Positions 6,592-14,623 of a DNA stretch of 30,089 nt are shown piece after piece (position 1 is the stretch's first letter; every line of letters starts with the position of its first letter). Origin of the DNA: Holophagales bacterium UBA5066 (lineage in GTDB: Bacteria; Acidobacteriota; Thermoanaerobaculia; UBA5066); NCBI GenBank assembly GCA_002414905.1, contig DIAY01000034.1, forward strand, positions 1-30,089, given 5' to 3'. The translations under genes were made by a program, and so were the position numbers. The notes beneath the pieces were generated by a model. It was not told where the DNA came from, did not search any database, and worked only from the letters and a program-made list of their open reading frames with translations.

Positions 6592-7764
6592 TCAGCCGGC
6601 CGCCGCGCGGGCGTCCAGCGCGAGGAGCTCGCTCGCGAGGTCGAAGACGAGGCGGCGGCGGGTCCCTTCGGGGAGACCCCTTGGCGGCACCGGGTCGCGG
6701 AGGGTCGCCATCAGCCGGAGACGCGTTCCGGCCGGACGCGCTTCCAGTCTCCACGTCCTCGTCCGGAAGAAGGCGAGCGGGCCCTCGGCTTCCAGGGTGA
6801 GCCCGTCCGGGAGGCGCGTGACCCGCTCCGTGCGCAGGAGCTCTCCCCCCGCGATGAGGGTTCGGTCAAAGCCGTCCTGACGTAGGGCCAGCCCCGTCGC
6901 GCTCCAGCCGTCCGGCAGGAGGGAGGCCTGGACGGCGGGGTCCGTGAGGAGGCCGAGCAGGTGCGCCGTCGGTGCAGCCGACGCGTGGTAGACGGCGAGC
7001 GTCGGCTCGGCAAAGACGGTCTTTCCTTCCGGCGCGGCGTGCCCGGGTTCCGCGGGCAGGGGGATCGGCGGGCCGAACAGCGCCTCGAGGCCGTCGGTGT
7101 CGGTCGCCGGAAAGGGGACGCGGAGCCGGCTCCAGGAGTCGGAGATTTCGAGGAGGCCTCCCTTCCATCGCAAGACGCGGTCGTCGAGGAGCCGGAAGAG
7201 CCCTTCGTCGGCGGCCGCCGCCGTGCCGCGGCCCGGGGTCCCGTCTCGCGACGGAGCTTCTTCGTCGCAGGGATTCTGGAGCGGACCATCCTCGATGCGA
7301 GAGAGGACTCGCTCGTCCCCGCGCGTCTCGAGCAGGATCTCGACCGCTCCGCCCTCCGCGGATCGCACCGAGAGCGTGCCGTAGCCGGTGGCCTCGGCCT
7401 CCGCCGGCGGATCGAGGGAGAGGGGCGCCGGCAGAGGAAAGGCCGGATCGAGGAGCGCTCGGCCCTCGAGGGCGAGGAGGACCGGCCGGCACCCGCCGTC
7501 CGGCCCGCGGGCGAGAGCCCGCTTCACGGTGAAGCCCGCCGCCGCGGCAAGAGCCTCGAAGGTCCTCACGCGCGCCTCGCCGCAGAAGCCTTCCCCCCTT
7601 TCGAGCCACGCCAGGAGGAGCTCCTCCTCTCCGAGGCCATCCGGCGAGGGCCGCAGCGGTACCTGCGCCTGGAAACGGACGAAGAGGCCGGCCAGGAGGT
7701 GCGGTTCGGGGAGCGCTCCGGGCGTGTGACCGAGCGTCTCCAGCGCCTCCCGGACGGCGATCAC
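6592..7764 (-). CDS. Two-domain protein: degenerate arylamine N-acetyltransferase-like half plus C-terminal SRPBCC-like half
   Basis: 390 residues, cytoplasmic, function not recognised. The N-terminal ~120 residues follow the pattern of arylamine N-acetyltransferases or related transglutaminase-fold proteins: VPLRPSPD, then ERGEGFCGEARVRTFEALAAAAGF with Cys61 at the nucleophile position, then VLLALEGRALLDPAF with Asp106. The catalytic His position appears to be Arg93, so classic acetyl transfer is doubtful. Residues ~250-385 (YHASAAPTAHLLGLLTDP...) suggest a SRPBCC/START-like alpha+beta domain, weakly supported. GTG 7764 has TGAGGA at a good distance, and the pdxT stop lies 10 bp upstream, so it is probably the last gene of the vitamin B6 operon. 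It could also be a transglutaminase-like protein of another family. Confidence 0.55.
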   Translation of the reverse strand: MIAVREALETLGHTPGALPEPHLLAGLFVRFQAQVPLRPSPDGLGEEELLLAWLERGEGFCGEARVRTFEALAAAAGFTVKRALARGPDGGCRPVLLALEGRALLDPAFPLPAPLSLDPPAEAEATGYGTLSVRSAEGGAVEILLETRGDERVLSRIEDGPLQNPCDEEAPSRDGTPGRGTAAAADEGLFRLLDDRVLRWKGGLLEISDSWSRLRVPFPATDTDGLEALFGPPIPLPAEPGHAAPEGKTVFAEPTLAVYHASAAPTAHLLGLLTDPAVQASLLPDGWSATGLALRQDGFDRTLIAGGELLRTERVTRLPDGLTLEAEGPLAFFRTRTWRLEARPAGTRLRLMATLRDPVPPRGLPEGTRRRLVFDLASELLALDARAAAG

Positions 7765-7774
7765 GCCGGCGTCC

Positions 7775-8371
7775 TCATGCCGCTCGGGTGTCGAGCACCG
7801 AGGCGAACGCGAGCCGGTGCACGCGCGCGTCGGCGGCGAGCTCCGGGTGGAACGTCGCGGCGACGACGTTTCCCTGTCTCACGAGGACCGGGTCGGCGTC
7901 GCGGCGCGCGAGGACCTCGACGCGGGGTCCGAGGCCGGCGAGTCTCGGTGCGCGGATGAAGACCGCTTCCAGCGGCTCGGCTCCGAGCGCGCTGCGGTCC
8001 AGGTCCGTGAGGGTGACGACGGCCGAGTCGAGCTGTCGCCCGTAGGCGTTCCTCACGGCCGTCGCGTCGAGGATCCCGAGCCCGTCGCGGGCCGGCCCTT
8101 CGATCCGGCGCGCCGCGAGGATCACTCCGGCGCAGGTCGCGAAGACCGGGTCGCCCCGTCGCGCCACCGCGAGGATCGCCTCGGCAAGACCCGTCCCCTC
8201 CATCAGCTTCCACATCGTCGTCGACTCGCCCCCCGGGAGGACGAGGCCCGCGCTCCCGCGGACCTCTTCTGCCGTCCGGACGGGCCGCGCCGAGACGCCG
8301 AGGCGAGCGAGCGCCGCGGCGTGCGCCTCGAAGTCGCCCTGCAGGGCGAGGACGCCGACGACCACCGTCAC
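7775..8371 (-). CDS. pdxT: Pyridoxal 5'-phosphate synthase glutaminase subunit
   Basis: Class I glutaminase that releases ammonia from glutamine and channels it to PdxS for PLP synthesis from ribose 5-phosphate and glyceraldehyde 3-phosphate. 198 residues, normal for the family. Motifs: GVLALQGDFEAH at the N-terminus, LPGGESTTM (45-53), nucleophile Cys80 in ATCAGVILAA, and the His175/Glu177 pair in TFHPEL. RNAYGRQLDS matches the usual RNxxGRQxxS segment. The start is GTG 8371, overlapping the pdxS stop as GTGA, which implies translational coupling and matched subunit amounts in the 12+12 complex. Confidence 0.97.
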   Translation of the reverse strand: MTVVVGVLALQGDFEAHAAALARLGVSARPVRTAEEVRGSAGLVLPGGESTTMWKLMEGTGLAEAILAVARRGDPVFATCAGVILAARRIEGPARDGLGILDATAVRNAYGRQLDSAVVTLTDLDRSALGAEPLEAVFIRAPRLAGLGPRVEVLARRDADPVLVRQGNVVAATFHPELAADARVHRLAFASVLDTRAA

Positions 8372-9279
8372 CAGCCCCGGGTCTGCAGAAGCTCCGCCTC
8401 CACGAGCTTTGCGGCTTCGATTCCCTTCATTCCCTCGCCGAGGCTCTCGGAGGCTTTCGCGACGCGGGCCGGATCGTCCCAGTGGGTCGTCGCTTCCACG
8501 ATGGCGCGGGCGCGCAGCGCCGGGTCGTCCGACTTGAAGATGCCCGAGCCGACGAAGACCGCCTCCGCGCCGAGGATCCGGCAGAGGGCCGCATCGGCCG
8601 GCGTTGCGATGCCGCCCGCGGCGAAGTTCGGGACAGGGAGGCGACCGTTCTGGGCGACCCAGACGACGAGCTCGAAGGGCGCCCCGAGCTGTTTGGCCGC
8701 GGCCATCCACTCGTCGCGGGTCAGGAGCGTCAGGGACTTCATCTGGCGCGTCACCTCACGCAGGTGCCTCACCGCATGGACGATGTCACCCGTCCCGGCC
8801 TCACCCTTCGTCCGGATCATCGCGGCCCCCTCGCCGATCCGCCGGAGCGCCTCACCGAGGTTGCGACAGCCGCAGACGAACGGGACCTTGTAGTCGTGCT
8901 TGTAGACGTGGTTCTCCTCGTCGGCCGGCGTGAGGACCTCGCTCTCGTCGATGAAATCGACCTCGAGGGCTTCGAGGATGCGCGCCTCGGCCAGGTGCCC
9001 GATGCGGCACTTGGCCATCACCGGGATCGACACCACCTCCTGGATCTCCCGGATCTTCGCGACGGGGGACATGCGGGCGACGCCGCCATCGCGGCGGATG
9101 TCCGACGGGACCCGTTCGAGCGCCATGACCGCCGAGGCGCCGGCGTCCTCGGCGACTTTCGCCTGCTCGGCGTTGACGACGTCCATGATGACGCCGCCCT
9201 TGAGCATCTCGGCGAGGCCGACCTTCACGCGGAACGCCTCGGACGTGAACGGGGTGGAGAAGACGGGGCTGCTGCTCAT
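8368..9279 (-). CDS. pdxS: Pyridoxal 5'-phosphate synthase lyase subunit
   Basis: TIM-barrel synthase subunit of the deoxyxylulose-independent PLP pathway. 303 residues. The active-site set is present: Asp33 (IMDVVN), Lys90 (VMAKCRIGH), which forms the first Schiff base, and Lys158 (IRTKGEAGTGDI), which takes part in imine transfer. NFAAGGIATPADAA is typical. ATG 9279 has GAAAGGA as Shine-Dalgarno, and the regulator gene stops 13 bp upstream. The C-terminus ends with ...LLQTRGW, the common family ending. Operon order is regulator-pdxS-pdxT, all on one strand. Confidence 0.98.
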   Translation of the reverse strand: MSSSPVFSTPFTSEAFRVKVGLAEMLKGGVIMDVVNAEQAKVAEDAGASAVMALERVPSDIRRDGGVARMSPVAKIREIQEVVSIPVMAKCRIGHLAEARILEALEVDFIDESEVLTPADEENHVYKHDYKVPFVCGCRNLGEALRRIGEGAAMIRTKGEAGTGDIVHAVRHLREVTRQMKSLTLLTRDEWMAAAKQLGAPFELVVWVAQNGRLPVPNFAAGGIATPADAALCRILGAEAVFVGSGIFKSDDPALRARAIVEATTHWDDPARVAKASESLGEGMKGIEAAKLVEAELLQTRGW

Positions 9280-9292
9280 GGCTTTTTTCCTT

Positions 9293-10807
9293 TCAGATCT
9301 GGATGAGGGCTTCTTCGCGCCGCTCCTCGGCATGGGGGGCTCGTCGCTGAGCCCTCCGGACGGCGGCCCGGGCCAGGACGCCAACGCTCTCGAGGGCCCT
9401 TTCGAGGTCGGCACCCGAGCTGCGGGAGACGGAGATGCGCAGGGCGGGGGTGTCGACGCGGTCGGGGGAATGGTCGCTGCCGGGAGAGACGAGGATCCCC
9501 TCGCCGCGCGCCGCCTCGACGAGCTCCCGCCCCGAGACTCCGGCCGGGAGCTCGACCCAGAGGACCCAGCCGCCGAGCGGGCGGTCGCACCGGGTGCCGA
9601 CGGGAAAGCTCCTCAGGACGGTCTTGTGCGCGAGGGCGAGCCGCGTCTTCAGGCGCGCCTTCACGCGCAGGAGGTGCCGGTCGTAATCGCCGCGCGAGAG
9701 GAAGACGTTCAGGGCGGCCTGCAGGACCGGCGGCGAGGTGAGCTCGCCGATCCTCTTCAACGCCGCGAGCCGGTGGACGAACTCGCGTGGGGCCGAGATC
9801 CAGCCGACCCGCACGCCCGGGAAGAGCGCCTTGGAGATCGTCCCGAGGTGGACGACGTGGCCCGGGGCGAGGGCCGCGAGCGGAGGCGGAAGCTCTCCCT
9901 CGACCGAGAGGTCTGCATCGAAGGCGTCTTCCACGACGAGGACGCCCGCCGCCGCCGCCGCCGCGACGAGCTCGCGCCGCCGGGACGCGCTGGCCAGAAG
10001 TCCGGTCGGGTTCTGGAAGTCCGGGATCGTGTAGAGAAATTTCGGGCGTTCGGCCAGCGCCGCGGCGAGCGCTTCGGGCTCCGGTCCCTCCGCATCCAGC
10101 GGAACGCCGAGGAGCCGGGCCCCCTGCGCGCGCAGGAGCGAGAGCGCTCCCGAGTAGCTCGGGTTCTCCACGGCGACGGGGTCTCCCGCGTCGACGAGGG
10201 CGCGTGTGATGAGGTCGAGCCCCTGCTGGGCGCCGTTGACGATGAGAAGCGCGTCGGCGTCGGCCGGGATGCCGCGCCGCTGGAGCCTGGCGGCAAGCGT
10301 TTCGCGAAGCGGCCTGTAGCCGAAGGGCGAGCCGTAGGTGAGGAGGGCGCCGTCGCGCGCCACCTCGGCGAGGACCTTCGCGAAGGCCTCGGCTGGAAAC
10401 TCCCGTTCGTCCGGAGCGAGGCGGGCGAGATCCTGCGCCTGGGCGGGGATTCCCTCCTGCGCGCCCGACTCCGCGAGAATTCGGCCGAGCAGGGCGGAAG
10501 AGATCCGGTCCCACGCCGGGGCGGGGCCGACCATCGGACCTGCGAGCGAGCGGCGGGTGACACGCGTGCCGCCCCCCTTGTTCGTCTCGATCCACCCCTC
10601 CCGCTTTAGAACCTGGAGCGCCTGGTGGACGGTGGCCCGGTTCACCTCGTGAGTCCGGGCCAGGGCCCGCGACGCGGGGAGGCGCGACCCTTCCTGGAAG
10701 CGGCCGCGCCGGATGTCGCGGATGACTCCGTCCGCGATGGTCCGGTAGAGCGGCACGCGGCCGGAGGATTCCTCCGGCTGCCGGTCGGGGAGCGCAGGCG
10801 TCGTCAC
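9293..10807 (-). CDS. pdxR: MocR-family transcription regulator, probable PdxR
   Basis: 504-residue GntR winged-helix/aminotransferase fusion. The winged-helix is at ~19-84 (VPLYRTIADGVI..., GSRLPASRALA, VNRATVHQALQVL). A fold-type I aminotransferase-like domain runs from ~110 to 490, with the PLP lysine Lys326 in HLGTISKALFPG, NPSYSGA, and DFQNPTG. MocR proteins bind PLP as effector; those next to pdxST usually activate PLP synthesis when PLP is low. Start GTG 10807 was chosen because longer versions run through the CCAACC boxes upstream; no clear Shine-Dalgarno precedes it. The usual arrangement is divergent from pdxST; here it is co-directional and immediately upstream, so it would control its own operon. 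A run of seven alanines lies near residue 285. PdxR rather than another MocR is inferred from context. Confidence 0.8.
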   Translation of the reverse strand: MTTPALPDRQPEESSGRVPLYRTIADGVIRDIRRGRFQEGSRLPASRALARTHEVNRATVHQALQVLKREGWIETNKGGGTRVTRRSLAGPMVGPAPAWDRISSALLGRILAESGAQEGIPAQAQDLARLAPDEREFPAEAFAKVLAEVARDGALLTYGSPFGYRPLRETLAARLQRRGIPADADALLIVNGAQQGLDLITRALVDAGDPVAVENPSYSGALSLLRAQGARLLGVPLDAEGPEPEALAAALAERPKFLYTIPDFQNPTGLLASASRRRELVAAAAAAGVLVVEDAFDADLSVEGELPPPLAALAPGHVVHLGTISKALFPGVRVGWISAPREFVHRLAALKRIGELTSPPVLQAALNVFLSRGDYDRHLLRVKARLKTRLALAHKTVLRSFPVGTRCDRPLGGWVLWVELPAGVSGRELVEAARGEGILVSPGSDHSPDRVDTPALRISVSRSSGADLERALESVGVLARAAVRRAQRRAPHAEERREEALIQI

Positions 10808-10834
10808 CGGAACGAGAATGGCCCTTGGCCTAGA

Positions 10835-10881
10835 CCAACCGCAAGTTATTCCGGTGCTGGGGCCAACCATAAGGGTTGGCC
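10835..10881. promoter_or_regulatory. Candidate PdxR operator: three CCAACC boxes
   Basis: CCAACC occurs at 10835-10840 and 10863-10868 as direct repeats, each followed by NNAAG, 28 bp start to start. A third, inverted copy (GGTTGG) at 10874-10879 makes GGCCAACC-ATAAG-GGTTGGCC palindromic. Two direct repeats plus an inverted one is the layout described for PdxR sites in other bacteria. The boxes sit 28-74 bp upstream of the regulator start. Confidence 0.55.
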
Positions 10882-10892
10882 GGTCCGGCCGG

Positions 10893-11177
10893 TCACTCCC
10901 CCCGGGTGGCCCTCTCGTCCCAGAGCCGACGGAGCTCCTCGGAGAAGAGCTGGTCGAACTCGCGGGACCCTTCGGCGACCCGCCGCCCGCGCGCGAGGAC
11001 CTTCTTGCGGGCCTCCGCCGCGAGCGCCTCGCTTTCTCTCTCCCACCCCTGGAGGGCCGAGGAGATCCCCTTCGTCACGTACTCCGGCTCCGCCGTGAGC
11101 TCGACCCCCGGGGCTTTCCGAAGCCCCTCCAGGATTCGCCGGGAGAGGTCGCTGGCGCGCTCGTGGGAAAGCGACAC
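10893..11177 (-). CDS. DUF507 family protein
   Basis: A 94-residue soluble, mostly helical and highly charged protein of unknown function. The opening SLSHERASDLSRRILEGL and the following ITKG..AL pattern, with a final LFSEELRRLWDERA, fit the DUF507 family (about 90 residues). I recall that family mainly from Acidobacteriota, Aquificae and deltaproteobacteria. GTG 11177 is chosen because it gives the usual short N-terminus; a G-rich stretch lies just upstream. It lies between the transaldolase-like gene and the vitamin B6 block on the same strand; there is no obvious functional link. Family assignment is from pattern memory and is moderately sure. Confidence 0.7.
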   Translation of the reverse strand: MSLSHERASDLSRRILEGLRKAPGVELTAEPEYVTKGISSALQGWERESEALAAEARKKVLARGRRVAEGSREFDQLFSEELRRLWDERATRGE

Positions 11178-11217
11178 TACGCCCCCGCCCCCGCGTGAAC
11201 CCCGGCCCCGCACTCGT

Positions 11218-11258
11218 GGGGGGTGCGGCGGGATCGAGAAACCCCCGCGTTCATGTCA
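11218..11258 (-). repeat. Stop-codon-anchored 40-nt repeat, copy B
   Basis: Begins with the TGA stop of the transaldolase-like gene and continues on the minus strand for 41 nt: TGACATGAA, a GCGGG run, TTTCTCGATCCC, and an ACCCCCC end. Identical to copy A (after gyrB) at 36 of 40 aligned positions with one indel. GCGGG and CCCGC can pair around a TTTCTCGAT loop, so a 3' hairpin is possible. Confidence 0.7.
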
Positions 11259-11909
11259 GTGGACCCGGCGGGGGCCCTCTCCCGCGTGGACCCGGATCGC
11301 CGCAACCCCCTGGGCGGTGAGCGGGTGGTCGAAGAGGCGGTCGAGAACGGCGAACGGGACCGCCGCGGCGTCGGCCCCCATCGCCGCCGCGTCGAGCACG
11401 TGGACGGGGTTCTGGACGGCGTCGACGACGATCTGGGTCTGCAGGCCGTAGTTGTCGTAGACGCGGACCACGGCGTCGACGACGTCCATCCCGACCTGCC
11501 CCGCGGCGTCGAGGCTTCCGACCGGCGTCGAGGCGTAGGCCGCCCCCGACCGGGCCGCCAGCAGCGCCTGGAGCGGCGTGAAGACGAGGTGCACGTCGGC
11601 CGCGATCTGCTCGTCGTTGAGGAGCCGCACGACCCGGAGCCCCTCGCGCGTCATCGGGAGACGGACGACGATCGCCTTGCCGAGCTTGGCGAGCTCCCGG
11701 GCCTCCTTGTACATCGCCTTCGGCTCGCCTGCGGCGACCGCCGCCAGGACGGGGCCATCGCAAACCTGCGAGAGCTCGGAGACCACCTTGCGGTAGTCCC
11801 GCCCGGCGGCGAGGACGGCTTCGGGGCGGACGACGGCGCCGTCGAGCAGGCCCCACTCCTTCGCCCGGCGGGCTTCGTCGGCGTCGAGGCTGTCTAGGAA
11901 GAACCTCAT
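11256..11909 (-). CDS. Transaldolase/fructose-6-phosphate aldolase-family protein lacking the catalytic lysine
   Basis: 217 residues, the length of the small (TalC/Fsa) transaldolase subfamily, and collinear with it: FLDSLD start with Asp6, VYDNYGLQTQIVV, HVLDAAAMGADAAAVP, FDHPLT. The position of the Schiff-base lysine in the VVK(I/V)P motif is Arg83 (VVRLPMT). The usual TTNPS is VVRPE (Arg28 in place of Asn). Both losses argue against aldol chemistry. The fold looks intact, with no frameshift or stop, so a binding or regulatory role is more likely than decay. Starts 9 bp after the gyrA stop and may be co-transcribed with it. Confidence 0.85.
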   Translation of the reverse strand: MRFFLDSLDADEARRAKEWGLLDGAVVRPEAVLAAGRDYRKVVSELSQVCDGPVLAAVAAGEPKAMYKEARELAKLGKAIVVRLPMTREGLRVVRLLNDEQIAADVHLVFTPLQALLAARSGAAYASTPVGSLDAAGQVGMDVVDAVVRVYDNYGLQTQIVVDAVQNPVHVLDAAAMGADAAAVPFAVLDRLFDHPLTAQGVAAIRVHAGEGPRRVH

Positions 11910-11918
11910 TCTCTGACT

Positions 11919-14543
11919 CTACTCGCTTTCCGCCTCGTCCTCGGCCGGGACGGCCGCAGGCGGGGCGTCAGGATCGTCCGGCTCGTCGACCGGTTCTTCC
12001 CGTTCGCCGAGCGACGGGAGCTTGGCCACTGCGACGACGGCGTCGCCGTCGTCGAGGTCGATGACCTTCACGCCCTGCGCGGCGCGTCCCGTCTCGCGGA
12101 CGCCGGCGGCCGCGAAGCGGATCATCATCCCCATCCTCGTGATGAGGAGGAGCTGATCGTCCTCGCCGACGGACTTGATCCCCACGACGGGTCCGTTCTT
12201 CTCGGTCACTCTGACGTTGATGACCCCCGAGCCGCCGCGGGTCTGGTGGCGGTACTCGGAGACGTCGGTCCGCTTGCCGTAGCCGAGCTCGGTCACGGCG
12301 AGGAGCGTGGCGCCCTCGTCGACGAGGTCCATCTCGACGACCTCGTCGCCCTCCTTCAGCTCGATCCCCTTGACGCCCGTCGTGTCGCGGCCGATGGGCC
12401 GTACGTCGGTCTCGGTGAACTTGATCCCCATGCCGTTGCGCGTCCCGAGAAAAACCTGCCGCTCCCCGTCCGTCACCTGCACGGAGAGGAGCTCGTCGTC
12501 TTCCTCGAGGTTGATCGCGATGATCCCCGCCGCGCGGACGTTGCCGTACGCGGAGAGGACCGTCTTCTTCACGAGCCCCCTCTTCGTCGCGAAGAGGAGA
12601 TAGCGATCCTCCGGGAAGCCGCGGGTCGTCGTCATTGCGGCGACCGTGTCTCCCGGCTCGATCTGGATCAGGTTCACGAGCGCCTTGCCGCGCGCCGCCG
12701 GCCCGGCCGACGGGACGTCCCAGACGCGCACGCAATGGACCCGCCCGCGATCCGTGAAGACGAGGAGGGAGTCGTGCGTCGAGGCGACGAAGAGGTGCTC
12801 GACGACATCCTCCTCGGTGGCCGCGGCGCCCGTGCGCCCCTTTCCGCCGCGCTTCTGCTCGCGGTAGATGGAGAGCGGCGTGCTCTTGGCGTAGCCGCCT
12901 CGCGTGACCGTGAGGACGACGACCTCGTCCTTGATGAGGTCCTCGTCGGAGAGGTCCCTCTCGAGAGTCGAGATCTCCGTCCGGCGGTCGCAGCCGAAGC
13001 GGGTCTTCACGTCGGTGAGCTCGGTCTGGATGATCGCCGTCACCCGCTCGGGACGGGCGAGGATGTCCTTCAGGTCGGCGATGGTGGCGAGGACGTCCTT
13101 GTACTCGGCGACGATCTTGTCGCGCTCGAGGCCGGTGAGGCGCTGGAGGCGCATCTCCAGGATCGCCTGTGCCTGGACCTCGTCGAGCCGCACGAGCTCC
13201 CCGTCGCGGCGGGCGCGCGGAGAAAGGTCGAGGGCGGGCAGGTCGAGGAACCGCTCCAGCGCGGCGAGCTCGACGGCGATCTCCGACGTCAGCCGGGCTT
13301 TGGCCTCCTCGGGGTCCTTCGAGCCCCGGATGATCGCGATGACGCGGTCGAGGCTCGAGAGCGCCAGCGCGAGGCCGAGCAGGAGGTGTGCGCGAGCCTC
13401 GGCCCGGGCGAGCTCGAAGCGGGTCCTCCGGACGACGACGACCCGCCGGTGCTCGAGAAAATGCCGGAGCATCTCCTTCAGGGGGAGGACGCGTGGCTGC
13501 CCGTCGACGATGGCGAGGAAGATGATGCCGAACGAGCTCTGCAGCGGCGTCAGCTGGTAGAGCTTGTTGAGAAGGACGTTCGCGTTCTCGGCCCTCTTCA
13601 GGTCTATGACGACGCGCATCCCCTGCCGATCGCTCTCGTCGCGGATCGCCGAGATCCCCTCGAGGCGCTTCTCGTTGACGAGGTCGGCGATCTGCTCGAT
13701 GAGGCGTGCCTTGTTGACCTGGAACGGGAGCTCGGTGATGACGATCGACTCCCGGTCGGCCTTCGTGGAGGCCTCGATCTCCGCCCGCCCGCGAACCTGG
13801 ATGATCCCGCGGCCGCTCCGGTAGGCCTCGACGACGCCGCGGCGGCCGAGGAGGATGCCGCCGGTCGGGAAGTCGGGCCCGGGGATAACCCGGAGGAGCT
13901 CGTCCAGCCCGGCCTCGGGGTTCTCGAGGAGGAGGATCGCCGCGGCGCAGGCCTCGCGGAGGTTGTGCGGCGGGATCTTCGTCGCCATGCCGACGGCGAT
14001 CCCCTCGGAGCCGTTGACGAGGAGGTTCGGGAACTTCGCCGGAAGGACGGTCGGCTCCTGGAGCGAGCCGTCGTAGTTCAGCGTCCAGTCGACCGTTTCC
14101 TTGTCGATGTCGTCCCCGACGAGCTCCTCGGCCAGAGCCGTCAGGCGAATCTCGGTGTACCGCATCGCCGCGGCGTTATCGCCGTCGACGGAGCCGAAGT
14201 TCCCCTGGCCGTCGACGAGCGGCTCGCTCATCGAGAAGTCCTGCGCCATCCTCACGGCGGTGTCGTAGATCGACGCGTCCCCGTGGGGGTGGTACTTGCC
14301 CATGACGTCGCCGACGATGCGGGCCGACTTCTTGTAGGCGCGGTTGTGCCGGTTGCCCTGCTCCCACATGCCGTAGAGGACCCGGCGGTGGACCGGCTTC
14401 AATCCGTCGCGGACGTCGGGGAGGGCGCGTCCCACGATGACCGACATCGCGTAGTCGAGGTAGCTGCGGCGGATCTCCTCCTCGATGGAGACGGGGATCC
14501 GCTGCTCGGCGGAGACGGGCGGCGGTGCGGGTTTGTCGGTCAT
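11919..14543 (-). CDS. gyrA: DNA gyrase subunit A
   Basis: Breakage-rejoining subunit of gyrase, which adds negative supercoils ahead of replication forks. 874 residues. N-terminal winged-helix with active-site Tyr129 in AAMRYTEIRL. The quinolone-determining region is HPHGDASIYD, with Ala90, Ser91 and Asp94. The C-terminal DNA-wrapping propeller carries a GyrA-box, QKRGGKG, which separates it from ParC. The tail after the last blade is short and acidic (EDEAESE end). ATG 14543 has only a weak GAAG upstream. Follows gyrB by 77 bp; the spacer holds repeat copy A. No second type II topoisomerase is seen here, so this enzyme may also decatenate, but the rest of the genome is not visible. Confidence 0.99.
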   Translation of the reverse strand: MTDKPAPPPVSAEQRIPVSIEEEIRRSYLDYAMSVIVGRALPDVRDGLKPVHRRVLYGMWEQGNRHNRAYKKSARIVGDVMGKYHPHGDASIYDTAVRMAQDFSMSEPLVDGQGNFGSVDGDNAAAMRYTEIRLTALAEELVGDDIDKETVDWTLNYDGSLQEPTVLPAKFPNLLVNGSEGIAVGMATKIPPHNLREACAAAILLLENPEAGLDELLRVIPGPDFPTGGILLGRRGVVEAYRSGRGIIQVRGRAEIEASTKADRESIVITELPFQVNKARLIEQIADLVNEKRLEGISAIRDESDRQGMRVVIDLKRAENANVLLNKLYQLTPLQSSFGIIFLAIVDGQPRVLPLKEMLRHFLEHRRVVVVRRTRFELARAEARAHLLLGLALALSSLDRVIAIIRGSKDPEEAKARLTSEIAVELAALERFLDLPALDLSPRARRDGELVRLDEVQAQAILEMRLQRLTGLERDKIVAEYKDVLATIADLKDILARPERVTAIIQTELTDVKTRFGCDRRTEISTLERDLSDEDLIKDEVVVLTVTRGGYAKSTPLSIYREQKRGGKGRTGAAATEEDVVEHLFVASTHDSLLVFTDRGRVHCVRVWDVPSAGPAARGKALVNLIQIEPGDTVAAMTTTRGFPEDRYLLFATKRGLVKKTVLSAYGNVRAAGIIAINLEEDDELLSVQVTDGERQVFLGTRNGMGIKFTETDVRPIGRDTTGVKGIELKEGDEVVEMDLVDEGATLLAVTELGYGKRTDVSEYRHQTRGGSGVINVRVTEKNGPVVGIKSVGEDDQLLLITRMGMMIRFAAAGVRETGRAAQGVKVIDLDDGDAVVAVAKLPSLGEREEPVDEPDDPDAPPAAVPAEDEAESE

Positions 14544-14583
14544 CGGTTCTTCACGTCCTCGCCGCGGCGGGAGCCGCGGCGCA

Positions 14584-14623
14584 GGGGGGTTCGGGGGGAT
14601 CGAGAAAACCCCGCTTCATTTCA
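14584..14623 (-). repeat. Stop-codon-anchored 40-nt repeat, copy A
   Basis: Starts at the TGA stop of gyrB and reads on the minus strand TGAAATGAA, GCGGGG, TTTTCTCGATCCC, then a C-rich end ACCCCCC. It almost duplicates copy B after the transaldolase-like gene. A GGGG/CCCC stem around TTTTCTCGAT is possible. It lies in the gyrB-gyrA spacer, so it could act on mRNA decay or attenuation between the two subunits. Confidence 0.7.

Noticed and set aside
10808..10892. Possible promoter for the PdxR-type gene on the minus strand (TTGCGG, 18 bp, CATTCT, leaderless GTG).
   Set aside because: Both hexamers are poor matches and the spacing is long; not strong enough to list as a feature.
14551..14618. 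Small open frame of about 22 codons starting at ATG within repeat copy A.
   Set aside because: Copy B has a one-base indel that breaks the frame, so the repeat is not conserved as coding sequence.
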